A DNA stretch of 64,000 nt from Anaeromyces robustus (lineage: Eukaryota > Neocallimastigomycota > Neocallimastigomycetes > Neocallimastigales > Neocallimastigaceae): positions 35,927 to 99,926 of the forward strand of contig MCFG01000258.1 of NCBI GenBank assembly GCA_002104895.1. The letters run 5' to 3'. Shown here one piece after another: positions 56,976 through 64,000 of this stretch. The notes under the pieces were generated by a model. The model searched no databases and was not told the DNA's origin. It worked only from the letters and a program-made list of their open reading frames with translations. The number at the start of each line of letters is the position of its first letter. Within the stretch, counting starts at the first letter, position 1. The position numbers and the translations under genes are program-made.

Positions 56976-58935
56976 TCTATATTCTCTATATTTTATTTAT
57001 ATAATTCTTCAAATTAATTTTTTATTTATTTCACAGAATAAGATTTTATTTAAAAAAAACTAAATTTAAAATTAAAAATAAAATTTCAAAAAAATATATA
57101 TATAATAATTTTATATTAATATTTCTAATGATATTAAATATTATAAATAGTAATTAAATATATAAAATAAGGAAAAAAAACTTTAAAAAATAATAAAACA
57201 ATTATTTATGAAAAAATTTTAATGCAAAAAAATTAATAATATAATGAAAAAATATTAAAAATTATATAAAAATTTAATTAATAAATAATATTATCTTTAA
57301 TAAATAATTTTTAAATTTTGTAATACTTTTTGAAATGTTACATTAACATTTTTATTTAATATTTAAAATAATCTATTTCTTTTCCTTTTTATTATTTTTA
57401 AAAAGGAAAAGAAATAGATTATTAAATAAAAATATTAATGTAGCAATTAAATATATATATATAAATAGTAGCAATTAAATATATATATATATAAATACAT
57501 ATTTCCAAAATTATATATATAAATGCATTTATGATTTTAAAATAGCGTATTATAATCATTATGATAATGACATCATTTATATTATAATATATTATAAAAA
57601 AAAAAATAAATAAAATAAAAATAATAAAAAAAAGGTATTATATAAATATATAATTATATATTGTTTTTGTTTTTTGAATATATTTATATATTTTTATTTA
57701 AATTTATTTTTGGGAAGGATGTTTTTAATTTGTTTAATACTTATATAAAAGAATTTAAAAATAAAAAAATCTATATTATATAATTTAAAAATTAAAAAAA
57801 AAAAAAAGAAAAGAAAAAAAGAAAAGAAAAAGAAATATTAAAAATTAAAAAAAAAAAAAAAAAAAAAAGCATAGAGAAAAGAAAAGAAGCAAAAAAAAAA
57901 ATTAAAAAAGAAAATAAAAAATAATAAGTGTTATGATAGATTAATTATTACATAACTATTATGTAATTATAGAATTATATAATTTAAAATTAAAGAAAAA
58001 AAATGAATCCTATTATATAATAATTATTAATTAATAAAAATAAATATAAAAACAAAATAAATAAAAAAAAAAACTATATACAATATACTAATTCTGAAAA
58101 AAAAAAAAAAGAATGAATAAATAAAACAAAATCTTTTTTTTTTTACTATTATATATTGTAAAATAATAAGAAGAAAAAAAATTGCTTTATTTATTATATA
58201 TTCTTTTTATATTAATATTTCCTGTTATTATTTTTCCTTTGTGTATGTGTTGTATGTGTAATTTTTTTTTTATAATTTTTTAAATTTTTTTTATTTATTT
58301 TTATTATTAGTAATTAATATGATTAAAAGTAAATGTTTTTTTTTATAATAATTATAAATAATATCATAATTTATTATTATTTATTTTTTCTATTTTATTA
58401 AAAAAAAAATTATTACGACGATGATGATGATGATTATTAATTTATATATAAATATATATATTATTTTTTAATTTTTTTTTCTGTTTTTTTTTTTTTTTTG
58501 TTTTTTTTTTTGTTTTTTTTTTGGTAATGCTTTATTCTTTTTAATAATTATTCTTTTTTTTTTTTTTTTTTTTTTTAATTATTATTACTATTATTAGTAT
58601 TACTATAATATTTATAATAATTATATATTATTATTTTATTATATTGTTGCTTATTATGATTTTTATTTTTTTTTTTTTTTTAGATAAATGAATGGTTGAG
58701 ATTAATTCGATTCGATAATAAAGTTCTTTAAATGAAATAATAAAATAAAATTATTATTGTTATTATTATTTTTGGATTTGTTTTGTTTTTTTTTTTTTTA
58801 GATAAAATTATTATTATACTTTTATGATGGTAGAAAATATATATATATTATTAACTATACTAATATAATCTGAAAAAAAAGTATTAAAGAAAATTGAATA
58901 TATAGATAAAAAAAAAAAGAGAAAATTTCATTAAA
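56976..58935. other. Intergenic region between NEDD1 and the SAPS gene
   Basis: Both flanking genes are on the minus strand. The region holds a strong hairpin (listed separately), A-rich blocks (about 57790-57920), T-rich blocks with GTTTTTTTTT units (about 58480-58520) and no coding segment. The 3' end of the SAPS gene and the NEDD1 promoter lie here. Confidence 0.55.
57338..57443. repeat. Long inverted repeat (about 43-bp arms, 9-base loop)
   Basis: The left arm runs from ttacattaac (57338) through atctatttcttttccttttt (ends 57390). The right arm runs from aaaaaggaaaagaaatagat (57400) to ttaatgtag (57443). The arms pair almost perfectly except for a 10-base bulge (atttaaaata) in the left arm and one or two mismatches. 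It could be a foldback element remnant, a processed small-RNA hairpin or a cruciform. Nothing else in the window has comparable non-simple symmetry. Confidence 0.85.

Positions 58936-64000
<5,065 letters not shown>

Noticed and set aside
58690-58725. Possible tRNA B-box (attcgattcgat)
   Set aside because: No cloverleaf or A-box can be drawn around it. No tRNA or rRNA gene was found anywhere in the window.

Overview
The window is a eukaryotic nuclear segment with extreme A+T richness: intergenic DNA is almost pure A/T with long homopolymers and microsatellites, and coding exons stand out as G/C-containing islands. Genes are split by short A/T-rich introns, and all eleven genes end in TAA. The gene set (fungal-type reducing polyketide synthase, fermentative D-lactate dehydrogenase, Thr/Pro-rich secreted protein, long ankyrin-like repeats, gamma-tubulin targeting factor) best fits an anaerobic gut fungus (Neocallimastigomycota). 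A dictyostelid, also A/T-rich with poly-Asn proteins, is the main alternative. The lineage call is inference, not a database result.

Layout: 1623-3536 (+) a 561-aa charged coiled-coil protein ending in a CaaX box. 6862-18986 (-) a 3,733-aa polyketide synthase rebuilt from five exons: an N-terminal PLP-dependent alpha-oxoamine synthase domain, then KS-AT-DH-ER-KR and seven tandem ACPs. 25234-29451 (-) a CLASRP-type SR splicing regulator in 14 exons, one intron of which looks like a U12-type AT-AC intron. 30592-32725 (+) a PIG-X/Pbn1 subunit of GPI mannosyltransferase I. 34919-37874 (-) a secreted Thr/Pro repeat protein with a C-terminal six-Cys module and a one-base frameshift. 41704-43497 (+) an ankyrin-type repeat protein. 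45217-46212 (+) intronless D-lactate dehydrogenase. 47105-48450 (+) an NAA80-like actin N-terminal acetyltransferase. 49409-51940 (+) twinfilin. 52647-56975 (-) NEDD1. 58936-64000 (-) a SAPS-domain PP6/Sit4 regulatory subunit, cut by the window end.

Functionally, the right half is enriched in cytoskeleton and division genes: NAA80 and twinfilin both act on actin and are adjacent on the same strand, followed by NEDD1 (gamma-tubulin ring recruitment) and the PP6 regulator. The most novel element is the one-polypeptide oxoamine synthase-polyketide synthase, which predicts a reduced polyketide chain released as an alpha-amino ketone. No other biosynthetic genes lie around it.

I rebuilt 59 introns by hand from splice consensus, phase and protein family similarity: 58 are GT-AG and one is AT-AC. 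Exon borders are good predictions, not proven by transcripts.
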